A stretch of DNA of 59,359 bases from Candidatus Gastranaerophilales bacterium. GTDB taxonomy: Bacteria > Cyanobacteriota > Vampirovibrionia > Gastranaerophilales > Gastranaerophilaceae. A program made the translations under genes and the position numbers. Shown here in pieces: positions 17,714 through 26,462 of this stretch. Every line of letters begins with the position of its first letter. The stretch's first letter is position 1. The stretch lies in NCBI GenBank assembly GCA_944326465.1, contig CALVEB010000013.1, forward strand, positions 1 to 59,359. The letters are read 5' to 3'. The notes under the pieces are model-generated. The model ran no database searches. It was not told the DNA's origin and saw only the letters and a list, made by a program, of their open reading frames with translations.

Positions 17714-18340
17714 CTATATTGCAAGAGTTTGAGTAGAAATATCCAATTCTATTGGAGCATCATCAAGTATTTCAGCTTGCAATTCTGAAGCATCCTGAAC
17801 TTTTACAGCTGGTACCGGAGCAGGCGTTTTTGGTAAAGCTTTTGCTGCAGCCGGAGCTTTAGCGTTTAACACAGCCGGATCAGGATTGTTTTTCTGGTGA
17901 TTGTAATCAGCCATAATTTTGGAAACAAATCTTCTTGTTTCTGCAAATGGAGGTACTGCATTGTATTTTTTAACATTACCCGGGCCGGCATTGTAAGCAG
18001 CCAGCGCAAGTTCTACAGAACCAAACATTTTGTACATCATCTTGTAATACATAATTCCGCCTCTGATATTATCATTCAGCGAATATGGATTAAGCCCCAT
18101 TCTTCTTGCCGTTGAAGGCATTAATTGATAAACTCCGACTGCACCGTGTGCACTTCTGGCTTCATGTCTGAAACCTGATTCTGTTTTAGCAATACTCAAT
18201 GCAATAGCAGGATCAACACCCATTTCGATTGCGTGCTTAACTATTGTTGCTTTTACAGAATTAACGTCAGTTGCCTGAGCCTGATGTTGAATACACAACA
18301 TACAGATTAACGTAAAAGTTAATAGTACTAATTTCTTCAA
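17714..18340 (-). CDS. Lytic transglycosylase with SLT domain
   Basis: This exported enzyme cleaves peptidoglycan glycan strands. The 208-aa protein has a signal peptide (1-23, ending AQA), an SLT domain with the catalytic E54 in AKTESGFRHEA, GVYQLMPSTA in place of the usual GLMQLMP, and AAYNAGPGNV. A Pro/Ala-rich tail of about 60 residues follows and may span the periplasm or cell wall. The ATG has only a weak Shine-Dalgarno. A TATAAT lies about 100 nt upstream, giving a leader with a small AAAGCC/GGCTTT hairpin. I compared the leader with c-di-AMP and c-di-GMP riboswitches and saw no match. Confidence 0.93.
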   Translation of the reverse strand: MKKLVLLTFTLICMLCIQHQAQATDVNSVKATIVKHAIEMGVDPAIALSIAKTESGFRHEARSAHGAVGVYQLMPSTARRMGLNPYSLNDNIRGGIMYYKMMYKMFGSVELALAAYNAGPGNVKKYNAVPPFAETRRFVSKIMADYNHQKNNPDPAVLNAKAPAAAKALPKTPAPVPAVKVQDASELQAEILDDAPIELDISTQTLAI

Positions 18341-18551
18341 AATGTAATCCTCTGTTTTGTAAATTGAAAATCCTTAAAAGCCTTGGCTTTCGGTTGTGTA
18401 AATGAAAGATTCAACTTCCAAGAATGTATTTTATACAATTATTATATACCAAAAATTTTCAAATGCAAGTCCTAAATTGAATAATGACGCCGCATTACAC
18501 CCTTAAAGCCTGTAATAACAGGAATTACAGAGATTGTAAATTTTCATTTTA

Positions 18552-18968
18552 TCAATATAAAATCTGTACATAGACAGTTCTTGTGCGGGCTTTGTTATCA
18601 AAATCTACAAGGACTATTTGCTGCCATTGCCCAAGCTGCAATGCACCGTCAATCAAAGGCACCATTGTATTATTCCCGATAATTGAGGCTCTGATATGCG
18701 CATATCCGTTACCGTCATGCCAGGTGTTATCGTGATGGTAGTCGCCATTTAGCGGCGCAATTTTTTCCAGAGCTTCAGGCAAATCCACAAGCAAGCCCGG
18801 TTCAAATTCTATATTGGTTACTGAAACAGTGCTGCCTGCAACATAAATGTGCACAACTGCATTCTGTAGTGAATGACGATAAACTGCATTTTGCACTTTT
18901 TGTGTGATATCAATAATATCAGTAAACCCCTGAGTATTTACCGAAAAATGTTCTGTAATTACCGTCAT
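18552..18968 (-). CDS. yjbQ: YjbQ/UPF0047 family protein
   Basis: This is a small soluble trimeric protein; some members show weak thiamin-phosphate synthase activity, but the physiological role is unsettled. The 138-aa protein has the family's three histidine-rich elements: VVHIYVAGSTVSV, DYHHDNTWHDGNGYAHIRASIIG and LQLGQWQQIVLVDFD, with normal length. A Shine-Dalgarno CGGAG precedes the ATG. The gene lies in the same direction as the next upstream gene, with 15 bp between them, so a two-gene operon is likely. Confidence 0.93.
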   Translation of the reverse strand: MTVITEHFSVNTQGFTDIIDITQKVQNAVYRHSLQNAVVHIYVAGSTVSVTNIEFEPGLLVDLPEALEKIAPLNGDYHHDNTWHDGNGYAHIRASIIGNNTMVPLIDGALQLGQWQQIVLVDFDNKARTRTVYVQILY

Positions 18969-18983
18969 ATTAAAAACTCCGTA

Positions 18984-19748
18984 TTATTTTTGAGTAACAC
19001 GCGGGTCAAACGCAGGTTCTGCCTCAAACAGGCTCCATACGTCATTTGCATTGACTTCTTTTCTGTCATACATTTTGACTGTCATTGGTTCGACATTACG
19101 TTTAAAGCCTTGATGTGTATGTTCTTTTGCATAACCTACCGGTTTGCCTTCCTGATTATATGCATAATTGTATCTAAAAATGTCATCGCCTTTAACGGTC
19201 ATGCGTTCGTAAACCTTTTTGTCAGGTGTTAAAAGGTCTTCTGTTGTAGCAGTAGAACCGTCAGCCCATTTTGTATAAATCTGACGTACAAATCCGTCTT
19301 TCACAAGTAAATCTTCGCTTTTTTCATATCCTTCTGATTCAACACTTTTTACAAAAGTATCACCGTTCATTACACGGATATGAAACGCTCCTGTTTCCTT
19401 ATCTTTAGGCTTTATATATTCAATAATATTTTTAGCTGTAGATTTAACCTGTTCAGCGACATCAGTTACTATATCCTGCACTATATCTTCTGCTTTTTTG
19501 ATTTCAGGTTGTATGATATCTTCTGCTTTATCAAGAATATCTTCTGCCTGCGCCTTTTTCCCTCTTAAAAGATAATATGCTGTTCCGCCGCCTACGGCAA
19601 GAAGCGCCCCTGTTATACCTACAGTGCGGGCAATTTTTTTGCTTGCTTTCGGGGTAGTGTTGCTATTATTGGTATTTTCCTGTTTGGAGTCAGGTCTGTT
19701 TGAATACATGAAATTAATATCATAATTATTTGTAACGGGTTTAATCAT
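18984..19748 (-). CDS. Single-span membrane protein of unknown function
   Basis: The 254-aa protein opens with a polar, Asn-rich cytoplasmic segment (residues 1-38). It has one transmembrane helix (VGITGALLAVGGGTAYYLLRG, split here as VGITGALLAV and GGGTAYYLL), a helical DI/AED-rich spacer (about 65-115), and a beta-rich C-terminal domain with repeated KVYERMTVKG-like strands that recall MORN or YD-type repeats. I do not recognise a family. It sits between obg and yjbQ in one direction and is likely cotranscribed with them. Confidence 0.75.
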   Translation of the reverse strand: MIKPVTNNYDINFMYSNRPDSKQENTNNSNTTPKASKKIARTVGITGALLAVGGGTAYYLLRGKKAQAEDILDKAEDIIQPEIKKAEDIVQDIVTDVAEQVKSTAKNIIEYIKPKDKETGAFHIRVMNGDTFVKSVESEGYEKSEDLLVKDGFVRQIYTKWADGSTATTEDLLTPDKKVYERMTVKGDDIFRYNYAYNQEGKPVGYAKEHTHQGFKRNVEPMTVKMYDRKEVNANDVWSLFEAEPAFDPRVTQK

Positions 19749-19765
19749 TTTCGGTTTTATACTCC

Positions 19766-21049
19766 TTAACCATACATTTCATCTTCGTAATACACAAATT
19801 CAAGATGTCCGACAAGTATTGTATCACCATCTTTTATTCCTTGCAACTTTAATTCATCAAAAACACCCATACCTTTGAGGATATTCTGAAATCTTATTAC
19901 CTGCTCGGAATTGCGTTCATCAGTGACTCCTGCAATGCGGCTTACTTTGCCGCCGTTTATGATGAAGGTATCTTTTGCGACTTTTATAACTTCAAAATCA
20001 CTGTCATCATTGTTGTAAGCGCCGGTATCTTCTTCCACAACAATTTCAGTTTCTGTGTGTGGAATTTCGTCAACTTTTTGTCCCATAAAGTCAGTAAGTT
20101 TGTCGATATTTTCGCCTGTTACGGCAGAAATCATGAAAACATCATCCGAAACTTTTTTGAATTGGTCAATCAGTTGTAGTCGTCTTTCTGCATCAATAGC
20201 ATCCATTTTATTAAGTGCAATAATCTGATAAAGATTAGCCAGTTTTTCAGAATGTTTTTCCAGCTCTTTATTAATAATTATATAATTATTGAACGGATCT
20301 TCTTCGGTTGTATCAATCAAATGAACAAGGAAGCGGCAACGTTCAACGTGGCGTAAAAAGTCATGTCCTAATCCGACTCCCTCACTTGCGCCTTCAATTA
20401 ATCCCGGAATATCCGCAACAACATATCCGTCGCCTGAACGCTTTTTAACTACACCTAAATTCGGGATAAGAGTTGTAAACGGATAATCTGCGATTTTAGG
20501 TTTGGCTGAACTTATGCGGCTGATAAGTGTGGATTTGCCGGCATTTGGCATACCTAAAAGACCAACATCCGCAATAAGTTTCAATTCAAGGAACAATTCG
20601 CGTTCAATCCCCGGTTCTCCGGGTTCACAGAATTGCGGAGCACGTTTTTGTGCGGTTGCAAAACGTGCATTACCTCTGCCGCCGCGGCCGCCTTTTGCCA
20701 CAAGAACTTTTTGTTCGTGACGGGTTAAATCAGCAATGATATTACCTGTTTTAATATCTTTTACAACCGTTCCCACAGGAACTTTAATGTATAAATCTTT
20801 AGCGCAGGCGCCGTGCATGTTTTTTATTCCGCCGTTTTCGCCTGATGCAGCCTTAAACACGGATTTATGTTTGAAATCCATCAATGTAGACATATTTTCA
20901 TCTGCAACAAGATAAACATCGCCGCCTCGGCCGCCGTCACCGCCGGCCGGTCCGCCTTTGTCAACGTATTTTTCCCGACGCCACGCAACCATTCCGTTTC
21001 CGCCGCGGCCGGATACAACTCTTATCTTGCTTTTGTCTATAAATTGCAT
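19766..21049 (-). CDS. obg: GTPase Obg/CgtA
   Basis: Obg is an essential GTPase in 50S ribosome assembly and stress control. The 427-aa protein shows the glycine-rich Obg fold (GGDGGRGGDVYL; residues 1-158), then the G domain with Walker A GMPNAGKST, G3 DIPGLIEGA and G4 NKMD, then the C-terminal OCT domain (about 345-427), whose end reads VGHLEFVYYE. The start follows AGGGA. It is divergent from tsaD. Confidence 0.97.
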   Translation of the reverse strand: MQFIDKSKIRVVSGRGGNGMVAWRREKYVDKGGPAGGDGGRGGDVYLVADENMSTLMDFKHKSVFKAASGENGGIKNMHGACAKDLYIKVPVGTVVKDIKTGNIIADLTRHEQKVLVAKGGRGGRGNARFATAQKRAPQFCEPGEPGIERELFLELKLIADVGLLGMPNAGKSTLISRISSAKPKIADYPFTTLIPNLGVVKKRSGDGYVVADIPGLIEGASEGVGLGHDFLRHVERCRFLVHLIDTTEEDPFNNYIIINKELEKHSEKLANLYQIIALNKMDAIDAERRLQLIDQFKKVSDDVFMISAVTGENIDKLTDFMGQKVDEIPHTETEIVVEEDTGAYNNDDSDFEVIKVAKDTFIINGGKVSRIAGVTDERNSEQVIRFQNILKGMGVFDELKLQGIKDGDTILVGHLEFVYYEDEMYG

Positions 21050-21075
21050 ATCGAATTTATCCCTAAGTCTGTTTG

Positions 21076-21084
21076 TGCTATTAT
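21076..21084 (+). promoter_or_regulatory. Extended -10 of tsaD, 6 nt from its ATG
   Basis: TGC-TATTAT ends exactly 6 nt before the ATG at 21091. No Shine-Dalgarno is present, so a leaderless mRNA is expected. Confidence 0.55.
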
Positions 21085-21090
21085 GCTAGC

Positions 21091-22146
21091 ATGAAAATGT
21101 TAAAAGAAAAACTATTTAGTAAAGAAAAAATTGAAATCGGCCCTGAAAGCGGGTATGACAATTATATAATGGCTATTGAATCAAGTTGTGATGAAACAGC
21201 CTGCGCAATAGTTAAAAACGGGCGTGAAGTTGTTGCAAATGTTGTTGCCTCACAAATTAAAACCCACGAAAAATACGGAGGTGTAATCCCTGAAATTGCA
21301 GCGCGGGAACATCTTGAATCCATAAATGTGGTTATTGATGAGGCGTTTAAACAGGCAAAAGAAAATGCCGGTATTGCGCCGGAAGATATAACTGCTTTTG
21401 CAGGAACTGTAGGCCCGGGACTTGTCGGATGTCTGCTGGTTGGATTGAATGCCGCAAAAACCCTTGCGCTTGTTTATGACAAGCCGTTCATCGGAGTTAA
21501 TCATTTAAACGCGCACCTTTGCGGAAACTATATTGATACTGATTTAAAACCGCCTTTTATGGCGCTCCTTGTAAGCGGCGGGCATACTCAAATTATTGAT
21601 GTAAAATCATATTCAGAACAAACAATTTTAGGTGAAACAATTGATGATGCAGTAGGAGAAGCTTATGACAAAGTCGCGCGTCTTATCGGGCTTCCGTATC
21701 CGGGCGGTCCGAGACTTGACAAGCTGGCTCAGGAAGGAAATCCTTTTGCATTTAAACTTCCGGAGGCAAAAGTTGACGGATATAATTTCAGTTTCAGCGG
21801 ATTAAAAACAGCTGTTTTAAGACTTGTTAAATCATTTAAACAGGACGAAATGCCGGTGGCTGATATCTGTGCAAGTTTTCAGGAAACAGTATCTTCAACT
21901 CTTGTTCATAAGTTGAAAAAAGCACTGCAGGAAAGCGGGTACAATCAGGTTGTAATCGCAGGCGGTGTTGCTGCAAATTCTGAAATTCGCAAAAAAATCT
22001 TCGCACTGTCAGATGAAGGCTATAAGGTTTTTGCCCCGCCTATGAAATACTGTACAGATAATGCGGCAATGGTTGCGTCTTGCGCTTATTTTAACACCAA
22101 TACTTTTGATGATGTAAATGTTGAAGTGTTTTCGCGGGTAAAATAG
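21091..22146 (+). CDS. tsaD: tRNA N6-adenosine threonylcarbamoyltransferase
   Basis: TsaD makes the t6A37 modification of ANN-decoding tRNAs with TsaB, TsaC and TsaE. The 351-aa ASKHA protein has NYIMAIESSCDETACAI (phosphate 1), GGVIPEIAAREHLESI, GPGLVGCLLVG, NHLNAHL (metal-binding His), LLVSGGHTQI, IDDAVGEAYDKVARL, GGVAANS and CTDNAAM. The start at 21091 is chosen since the earlier TTG at 21073 has no ribosome site and precedes the -10. A second ATG lies 6 nt downstream. The partner genes tsaB, tsaC and tsaE are not in the window. Confidence 0.95.
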   Translation: MKMLKEKLFSKEKIEIGPESGYDNYIMAIESSCDETACAIVKNGREVVANVVASQIKTHEKYGGVIPEIAAREHLESINVVIDEAFKQAKENAGIAPEDITAFAGTVGPGLVGCLLVGLNAAKTLALVYDKPFIGVNHLNAHLCGNYIDTDLKPPFMALLVSGGHTQIIDVKSYSEQTILGETIDDAVGEAYDKVARLIGLPYPGGPRLDKLAQEGNPFAFKLPEAKVDGYNFSFSGLKTAVLRLVKSFKQDEMPVADICASFQETVSSTLVHKLKKALQESGYNQVVIAGGVAANSEIRKKIFALSDEGYKVFAPPMKYCTDNAAMVASCAYFNTNTFDDVNVEVFSRVK

Positions 22147-22179
22147 GCAAATTTTTATCTTTATCTGTTTTACAAAGAT

Positions 22180-23079
22180 ATGCAAATTCAAAGTGTAGAT
22201 AAAAATTACCGGCCGCAATTTTCGGGTTTGACAAGAACATTGTCAAAAAACTATTTTGCGACTTTTGAAGAAATCAAAGATGTATTTGAAAAACACCCCA
22301 AAGCTGACGGTATTGCGGGCTCTTTGCCTTATTCATGGATAAAAAATATTCAGCACAAACCTAAAGCCTTTCGTGACAGCGCAATAAAAGAAGTCTATCA
22401 AACTTTTCGTGATATATTTACAGAACCTGAAATAAAAAGTCTCAAAGAAAAATCTAAAATCCTGACAAAAGCTTTACACAAAGCTGAAATTTTACCCGAA
22501 AGCAATATCGTAATTATTAAAAGCAGAAAGCTTGACGGGCGAACTATATCAGGAGTATTTACAATACACGAAAAAGGTAAAAATCCTGCACTTGAACCTG
22601 TATTTATAAAAAAGTTTAAAGACAAAGAGCAAAGAGCCTTTAGAAAAGATTATGACGGATTATACCCCGAAACAGCACTAGGCCTGCATTTTAACAAACT
22701 TATGGCTGACAGGCATATCTGGAAATTTTTCTGGTCTGACGTAAAAGCCGGCTATATAGCCTCCCACTATGATGCGCAGCCCCAAAATGTAAAAATTCCG
22801 CGGCATTTGATGCTATCAAGTGACGAAATTGACAAAGAAAATTATTTTAAAAAATTGATGAAAATTACCGGTGATTATACCGATATCCGAAAAATCTTAG
22901 CAAAATACGGATTTATACATAAGGATTATCATGACGAAAATATCGTAATTACCCGTGACAAAAAAGGCAATTTAATCACCCGCCTTATTGATTTAGGCCG
23001 GATTACGCGGCTTAATGAACGCAATTCTTATTATCTTAAATTCATCAACTACAATCACGCAACCAAAAGTTTTGAATAA
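22180..23079 (+). CDS. Kinase-like (protein kinase/APH fold) protein, lineage-specific
   Basis: The 299-aa protein carries a nearly complete set of protein-kinase-fold motifs: VFIKKFK (candidate ATP-binding K144/K145), HKDYHDEN (residues 247-254) that fits HxDxxxxN with the catalytic Asp and Mg-binding Asn correctly spaced, and IDLGR (D271-G273) as the DFG equivalent. The N-terminus contains PQFSGL, a short motif resembling those in other uncharacterised proteins here. No signal peptide is visible. Substrate is unknown; small-molecule or protein phosphorylation are both possible. The 3' end overlaps the convergent gshB gene by 25 bp. No Shine-Dalgarno; a TACAAA lies 3 nt before the ATG. Confidence 0.75.
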   Translation: MQIQSVDKNYRPQFSGLTRTLSKNYFATFEEIKDVFEKHPKADGIAGSLPYSWIKNIQHKPKAFRDSAIKEVYQTFRDIFTEPEIKSLKEKSKILTKALHKAEILPESNIVIIKSRKLDGRTISGVFTIHEKGKNPALEPVFIKKFKDKEQRAFRKDYDGLYPETALGLHFNKLMADRHIWKFFWSDVKAGYIASHYDAQPQNVKIPRHLMLSSDEIDKENYFKKLMKITGDYTDIRKILAKYGFIHKDYHDENIVITRDKKGNLITRLIDLGRITRLNERNSYYLKFINYNHATKSFE

Positions 23080-24020
23080 ACCCTTGAGAGAATGAATTTT
23101 GTAATAGTTTTTTCAAGTTCAACACCGTGATGATGGTTAATTTCTTTAATAAAATAACAAGGACTGGTAACATTAATTTCAATAATTTTACCGTCGATAA
23201 CATCCAGCCCCACAAGCGGTAAGCCAATTTTGTTTAATTCTTTTGCAACAGGTGTAAATTTTTCTTTTTCATCAGGCAGAAGTTCAGCCTTGATAATATT
23301 CGCGTCACAGTGGTCATTGAATTTAAAATCATTATTGCTCGGAAGTTTTTGAATACAAACATCCAATATATCATCCCCGAGAAAAAGAACTCGTTTATCG
23401 CCGTATTTAGCCAGCGGAATATATTTTTGCACCATTATCAGCTGTGACTGCTTTTTCGTCATTAAATCAATAATAACCGCCGTATTTTTATCACCTTTTT
23501 TAAGTGTCATAACACCTGAGCCAAAACATGCGTTCAGCGGTTTTAATACAATTTCTTCATGTTCATCTAAAAAGCCTATAATATCAGATTTTGAAGCCGT
23601 AACAATATTTTCCGGCATGAGGTCAAGAAATTTTACGGTATGCAGTTTTTCGTTGAAATCACGTATTGCACGCGGTTCATTCATAACATAGGTTTTGTCC
23701 CTGTCAACAAAATCAAATATATATGTAGCATTTATGTAATCCAAATCTACCGGCGGATCCTGACGGAACATTACCAGTTGAAAATCCTCAATCTTTCTGT
23801 CTGAAACTTTTTTATCATAAACAATATTACCGTTTATTTCTGAAACCGGATAACAATGCGTATGCGCAACTCCGGACACAAGACTCAGATTATCAATGGT
23901 GGTTATACATACGTCATTATTTTCTCTGATAAGTTCTCTGATAAGCCAAAAATTCGTAACAAGATTATTAAATTCAAAATATTTGAGTTCAATTCTGTCA
24001 ATAATAAATAAAATATTCAT
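23055..24020 (-). CDS. gshB: Glutathione synthetase-like ATP-grasp ligase (GshB family)
   Basis: The family joins gamma-glutamylcysteine and glycine with ATP. The 321-aa protein has the prokaryotic GshB layout: the N-terminal MNILFIIDRIE segment, VMFRQDPPVDLDYI, NEPRAIRDFNEKL, the ATP-grasp lysine and glycine loop IVLKPLNACFGSGV, and the metal-binding EINVTSP near the end. GshB of this type is widespread in cyanobacteria. No gshA is present in the window, so a role in glutathione is inference. A Shine-Dalgarno AGAGG precedes the ATG. The stop lies inside the 3' end of the convergent kinase-like gene. Confidence 0.88.
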   Translation of the reverse strand: MNILFIIDRIELKYFEFNNLVTNFWLIRELIRENNDVCITTIDNLSLVSGVAHTHCYPVSEINGNIVYDKKVSDRKIEDFQLVMFRQDPPVDLDYINATYIFDFVDRDKTYVMNEPRAIRDFNEKLHTVKFLDLMPENIVTASKSDIIGFLDEHEEIVLKPLNACFGSGVMTLKKGDKNTAVIIDLMTKKQSQLIMVQKYIPLAKYGDKRVLFLGDDILDVCIQKLPSNNDFKFNDHCDANIIKAELLPDEKEKFTPVAKELNKIGLPLVGLDVIDGKIIEINVTSPCYFIKEINHHHGVELEKTITKFILSRVYSKLLVA

Positions 24021-24039
24021 AAATGCCTCTTTCAGTCTG

Positions 24040-24073
24040 GTAAAAATGCAAGTCTGAAATATCAGACTTGCAT
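24040..24073 (-). terminator. Intrinsic terminator after the MBL hydrolase gene
   Basis: A 12-bp perfect stem (24046-24057 with 24062-24073, loop AATA) is followed on the minus strand by five T. It separates the hydrolase gene from gshB. Confidence 0.85.
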
Positions 24074-24119
24074 ATAAATCTTAACATCCGGTCTGATATA
24101 AATACATTGTCAAAACGTA

Positions 24120-24779
24120 CTATATTTCTTTCGGATTTAAAACAAGCGGATTGTTGTTGCCTGCTTGCAGTAATCTGATGAATTTCTGAACATCAGCTTC
24201 AATAGACGGGAATGTATTGTAATGGATAGGAATAACAGTTTGTGCACCGATCCATTGTGCGGCAATTGCAGCATGTTCTGCATCCATTGTGTAAGTTCCG
24301 CCAATCGGCAGCATTGCAATATTCGGTCTGTACAATTCCTTAACGAGCTTCATTTCAGAATGCAGACAGGTATCGCCGGCATGATAAATTCTTACGTTTT
24401 CAATATTCATAAAAATACTTGCCGCACAGCCGCCGTAACTTCCGTCAGGAAGTGAACTTGAATGGAATGCAGGTAAGAAAATTATATTCCCCCAGTCATA
24501 ATGTATCCATCCGCCGAGGTTTACATCGCGGGTTTTACATCCCTGTCCTGAACAGTATCTTGCAAGCTCTGCAACAGCTGTAATGGTCGCATCTTTTTCT
24601 TTAGCAATTTCTATTGCCTGACCGAGGTGGTCTGAATGCGCGTGGGTTAAAAGAATATCTGTAATATTTCTTTCATGCCAGTTGTATTTTTCGTTACCGG
24701 CTACATTCGGGTCGATTAATATTGATTTTTCGCCTACAGTAAATTCAAAAGCGCTATGACCAATATATTTTAAATCCAT
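24120..24779 (-). CDS. Metallo-beta-lactamase-fold hydrolase (UPF0173/YtkL-like)
   Basis: This is a cytoplasmic metal-dependent hydrolase of unassigned substrate. The 219-aa protein shows THAHSDH (metal ligands), FLPAFHSSS, IYHAGDT and PIGGTYTMD, then VIPIHYNTFP, which is the UPF0173 pattern. The start at 24779 (MDLKYIGHSAF) is set by AAGGAGAG 6-7 nt upstream; an earlier ATG at 24839 would run over it. The gene is divergent from ribD. A strong terminator follows. Confidence 0.92.
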   Translation of the reverse strand: MDLKYIGHSAFEFTVGEKSILIDPNVAGNEKYNWHERNITDILLTHAHSDHLGQAIEIAKEKDATITAVAELARYCSGQGCKTRDVNLGGWIHYDWGNIIFLPAFHSSSLPDGSYGGCAASIFMNIENVRIYHAGDTCLHSEMKLVKELYRPNIAMLPIGGTYTMDAEHAAIAAQWIGAQTVIPIHYNTFPSIEADVQKFIRLLQAGNNNPLVLNPKEI

Positions 24780-24829
24780 AACTACTCTCCTTTTGTACAT
24801 TGACTGTTTTAATATAACATTATTTGCGT

Positions 24830-24835
24830 TAAAAT
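24830..24835 (+). promoter_or_regulatory. ribD -10, 6 nt from its ATG
   Basis: TAAAAT ends exactly 6 nt before the ATG at 24842. No Shine-Dalgarno and no good -35 are seen. Confidence 0.4.
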
Positions 24836-24841
24836 ACAACT

Positions 24842-25879
24842 ATGCAATATGAAGTTTACATGAAAAAATGTATAGAACTTGCGCGTCAGGGAGAAGGCAG
24901 CACATCGCCCAACCCGCTTGTCGGCTGCGTTATACTCGATAAAAACGGCAACGAAATAGCAAACGGCTATCATGCCAGATACGGCGGCAACCATGCCGAA
25001 CGCGATGCGCTTCTCAAAATTAAAGCAGGAGAAGGCGAAACCTTAATCGTTAATCTTGAGCCATGCTCTCATTACGGCAAAACTCCGCCCTGTGCTGATT
25101 TTATTATTGAAAAGAGAATTAAACGCGTTGTAATCGGTATGACCGATCCTAATCCGATTGTTTCCGGTCGCGGTATAGAAAAACTGAAAAATGCAGGTAT
25201 AGAAGTTATAACTGGTGTTTTGGAAGATGAATGTAAAAAACTCAATGAAGTTTTTATAAAAAACATGACTCAAAACAAAACATTTATTGCAATCAAAACT
25301 GCAGCAACTCTGGACGGGAAAATTGCTGCCTCTAACGGCTCATCAAAATGGATTACCTCGGATGCTGCGCGGCTGGAGGTTAAAAAAATCCGTAACCGTT
25401 ATGATGCAATAATGACATCTTCTGCAACAATTCTTGTCGATAATCCTACAATGGCGCACAGAAAAAAAATTATTCTGGACAGAGAACTTAAAACAAATCT
25501 TGAAGCGCAGATATATAAAGACGGCGAAATATATTTGTTTAATGCGTCACTTGATATGTTTGAAGGCGGTGTTAATTTTATCAAAACACCGGTTATGGAT
25601 GGAAAATTAGACCTGAATTTTGTTTTTGAAAAAGCGTTTGAACTCGGAATAAAAAGTATTCTTGTTGAGAGCGGCGGACACTTAAACGGTTCGGTACTAC
25701 CGTTTGCAGATAAAATTTATCACTTTATAGCGCCGAAAATAACAGGCGACAATTCTTCTTTATCCTGCTTTGATTTTCAGCAAATTTCAGATATAGCGCA
25801 GTGCAAGAATTTTGAATTTGGTGAAGTCAAGATGTTTCCGCCGGATATATTGCTCACCTACAGTCCTAAAAGAGAATAA
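24842..25879 (+). CDS. ribD: Bifunctional riboflavin deaminase/reductase RibD
   Basis: RibD carries out the deamination and reduction steps of riboflavin synthesis. The 345-aa protein has an N-terminal cytidine-deaminase-like domain with H51-A-E53 and the zinc cysteines C75 and C84 (PCSHYGKTPPC). The reductase domain (about 145-345) has KTAATLDGKIA, ITSDAAR and VESGGHLNGS. No other rib gene and no FMN riboswitch is near, so it is a stand-alone gene here. Its start lacks a Shine-Dalgarno. It is followed by about 900 bp of repeats. Confidence 0.95.
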   Translation: MQYEVYMKKCIELARQGEGSTSPNPLVGCVILDKNGNEIANGYHARYGGNHAERDALLKIKAGEGETLIVNLEPCSHYGKTPPCADFIIEKRIKRVVIGMTDPNPIVSGRGIEKLKNAGIEVITGVLEDECKKLNEVFIKNMTQNKTFIAIKTAATLDGKIAASNGSSKWITSDAARLEVKKIRNRYDAIMTSSATILVDNPTMAHRKKIILDRELKTNLEAQIYKDGEIYLFNASLDMFEGGVNFIKTPVMDGKLDLNFVFEKAFELGIKSILVESGGHLNGSVLPFADKIYHFIAPKITGDNSSLSCFDFQQISDIAQCKNFEFGEVKMFPPDILLTYSPKRE

Positions 25880-25881
25880 GA

Positions 25882-26150
25882 AGGCGGACGAAGTCCACTT
25901 TTACATATTAGGCATCAGTTAAAGTCCAATGGAGCCCGTCACATATACCTCTCCGAGGGGGAGGAAAAGAATTTGTTGCCGAACGCAGTGAGGCTAGAAA
26001 TTCTAGGAGGGGGTCAATTGTGTGGATTCAACGAACCAACCCCCACCCGAAACACTAAAACTCACTTACGTTCGTTAAGTGTTTCTGCCCTCCCCCTCGG
26101 AGATGGCAAAGTGGCGTCTCACCAATGCCTTTCCGTCATACCGCAGCGGT
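25882..26150. repeat. Composite multi-hairpin dispersed repeat, copy A
   Basis: Nearly identical sequence recurs at 59050-59306. Perfect outer arms CTCCGAGGGGGAGG (25951-25964) and its complement (26089-26102) enclose further inverted repeats: GGGGGT/ACCCCC, and a terminal hairpin with CACTTA/TAAGTG inside AACACT/AGTGTT. The segment between the left arm and the GGGGGT differs from copy B, while both flanks are conserved. GC content is far above neighbouring genes. No transposase or convincing ORF is present. Confidence 0.8.
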
Positions 26151-26428
26151 TTCGTTACGTCTTGCGGGTGTCGTTGCCTTGCGGGCAGACGAAGTCTGCT
26201 CTTATACACTGGACATCTGCTAAAGGATAACGGCGCTCGTTACGTCATCCCGCAACGTGGATGTATGCGTCCGACGGGCATTGTTACCTTGCGGGACAGA
26301 CACAGTCTGCTCCTACACACTGGACACCCGCAAAAGTTAACGGGCATCCAGTATGTAAAAGTGGACTGTGTCCACCCGCAAGGCGCCGACACCCGCGAAT
26401 CGTAGCAAAACTGCTGCGGTATGACGGA
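26132..26428. repeat. Inverted-repeat element bounded by 16-bp perfect termini
   Basis: TCCGTCATACCGCAGC (26132-26147) recurs as its exact complement at 26413-26428. The similarity continues inwards imperfectly for about 60 bp (GCGGGTGTCG, CCTTGCGGG and AGTC-centred blocks), giving two diverged units in opposite orientation. Between them are related pieces with CAGTCTGCTC and CACTGGACA words. Copy B at the window end carries the same TCCGTCATACCGCAGC word. Confidence 0.7.
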
Positions 26429-26462
26429 TAAAAAACAGGCAACGCTTAAATTTTGCATTGCC

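Noticed and set aside
18341-18450. c-di-AMP or c-di-GMP riboswitch before the lytic transglycosylase gene
   Set aside because: The leader lacks the conserved core motifs of either class; only a small hairpin is visible.
25973-26458. Overlapping ORFs of 72-108 codons on both strands in the repeat block
   Set aside because: They follow the repeats, have no ribosome sites and read as low-sense Cys/Arg-rich peptides; the DNA is explained by inverted repeats.
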